Assembly: GCF_004217335.1 (NCBI RefSeq)
Contig: NZ_SHMP01000004.1
Coordinates: 310,001 to 374,000, forward strand
Source: Natrinema hispanicum
GTDB taxonomy: Archaea; Halobacteriota; Halobacteria; Halobacteriales; Natrialbaceae
DNA length: 64,000 bases
Direction: 5' to 3'
This document shows positions 63,932 to 64,000 of this stretch, piece by piece. Position 1 is the stretch's first letter, and every line of letters starts with the position of its first letter. The notes under the pieces are model-generated. The model saw only the letters and a program-made list of their open reading frames with translations, ran no database searches and was not told the DNA's origin. The position numbers and the translations under genes were made by a program.

Positions 63932-64000
63932 CGGCGGATCGTGCCTCGCGGCGACGATCGGCGCGCTGTTCGCTCTCGGAACCTTCCTGCTCTTACAGCG
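63928..64000 (+). pseudogene. mnhC: Mrp/Mnh subunit C, 5' fragment, frameshifted
   Basis: The first 24 codons of the NuoK-like subunit C, cut by the window edge. An extra G near 63936 and an extra C near 63944 disturb the frame; removing both gives MTAIVLAATIGALFALGTFL, a typical hydrophobic MnhC start. It overlaps mnhB (ATGA). Confidence 0.65.

Noticed and set aside
1..64000. CRISPR array, toxin-antitoxin pair or prophage
   Set aside because: No regularly spaced direct repeats, cas genes, capsid or terminase genes were seen; the only mobile sequences are one insertion element, an att-like repeat and the palindromic repeats.

Overview
The window is a GC-rich stretch of archaeal chromosome, almost certainly from a halophilic archaeon (class Halobacteria; the gene content fits the Natrialbales, e.g. 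a Natrinema/Haloterrigena-like organism, but the genus is inference). The proteins are strongly acidic and many starts are leaderless with A/T-rich TATA elements about 25-40 nt upstream. Marker genes are archaeal or haloarchaeal: topoisomerase VI, 20S proteasome alpha and beta, XPB/Bax1, pelota, archaeal Elp3, HalOD1, TrmB and DUF7344-type regulators.

Layout. 0-4 kb: HAD hydrolase, MFS transporter, short AMP-binding protein, ZIP metal transporter. 4-8.4 kb: the chaperone cluster grpE-dnaK-dnaJ, all on the minus strand. 8.6-11.8 kb: the XPB-type helicase and its nuclease partner Bax1. 11.9-17 kb is a more accessory stretch: response regulator, a small zinc-ribbon protein, a complete 1.28-kb IS701-like insertion sequence with perfect 17-bp ends and a 5-bp target duplication, a FilR1-type regulator, a small beta-grasp-like protein, a MOSC protein, HalOD1, and two copies of a palindromic repeat that begins at gene stop codons. 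17-20.4 kb: a secreted cupredoxin/PQQ-type sugar dehydrogenase, an Lrp regulator, and tRNA-Glu(UUC) with a duplicated 3' end nearby. 20.6-26.2 kb: FAH-family and metallo-beta-lactamase-fold enzymes, then top6B-top6A. 26.3-33.4 kb is redox and transport: DsrE, a disulfide reductase with a histidine tail, an SGNH protein coupled to an unusual channel, USP, TauE/SafE, and a non-canonical NRAMP-like transporter. 34-40 kb: the psmA-psmB operon followed by gyrB-gyrA. 40-46.6 kb: regulators, arginase, NDH-2-like oxidoreductase, a hexapeptide transferase, DUF7344, Nmad3-like, MBL-fold. 46.8-51 kb: an RND/MMPL exporter and its overlapping TrmB-type regulator. 51-61 kb: translation quality control and modification (pelota, RqcH, Elp3) among conserved unknowns and a membrane sulfite-oxidase-family protein. 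61-64 kb: the start of an Mrp/Mnh sodium-proton antiporter operon.

Two places carry clustered single-base insertions that break otherwise normal genes: rqcH (two within 43 nt) and mnhB/mnhC at the right edge (four within about 370 nt). Removing one base at each site restores family-typical protein, so base-calling error is the first explanation to test. The most interesting leads are the stop-codon-anchored palindromic repeats, the SGNH protein/altered-filter channel pair, the internal duplication inside topoisomerase VI subunit B, the duplicated motif in the RND extracytoplasmic coiled coil with a palindrome at its start codon, and the NRAMP-like transporter lacking the canonical metal-site motifs.
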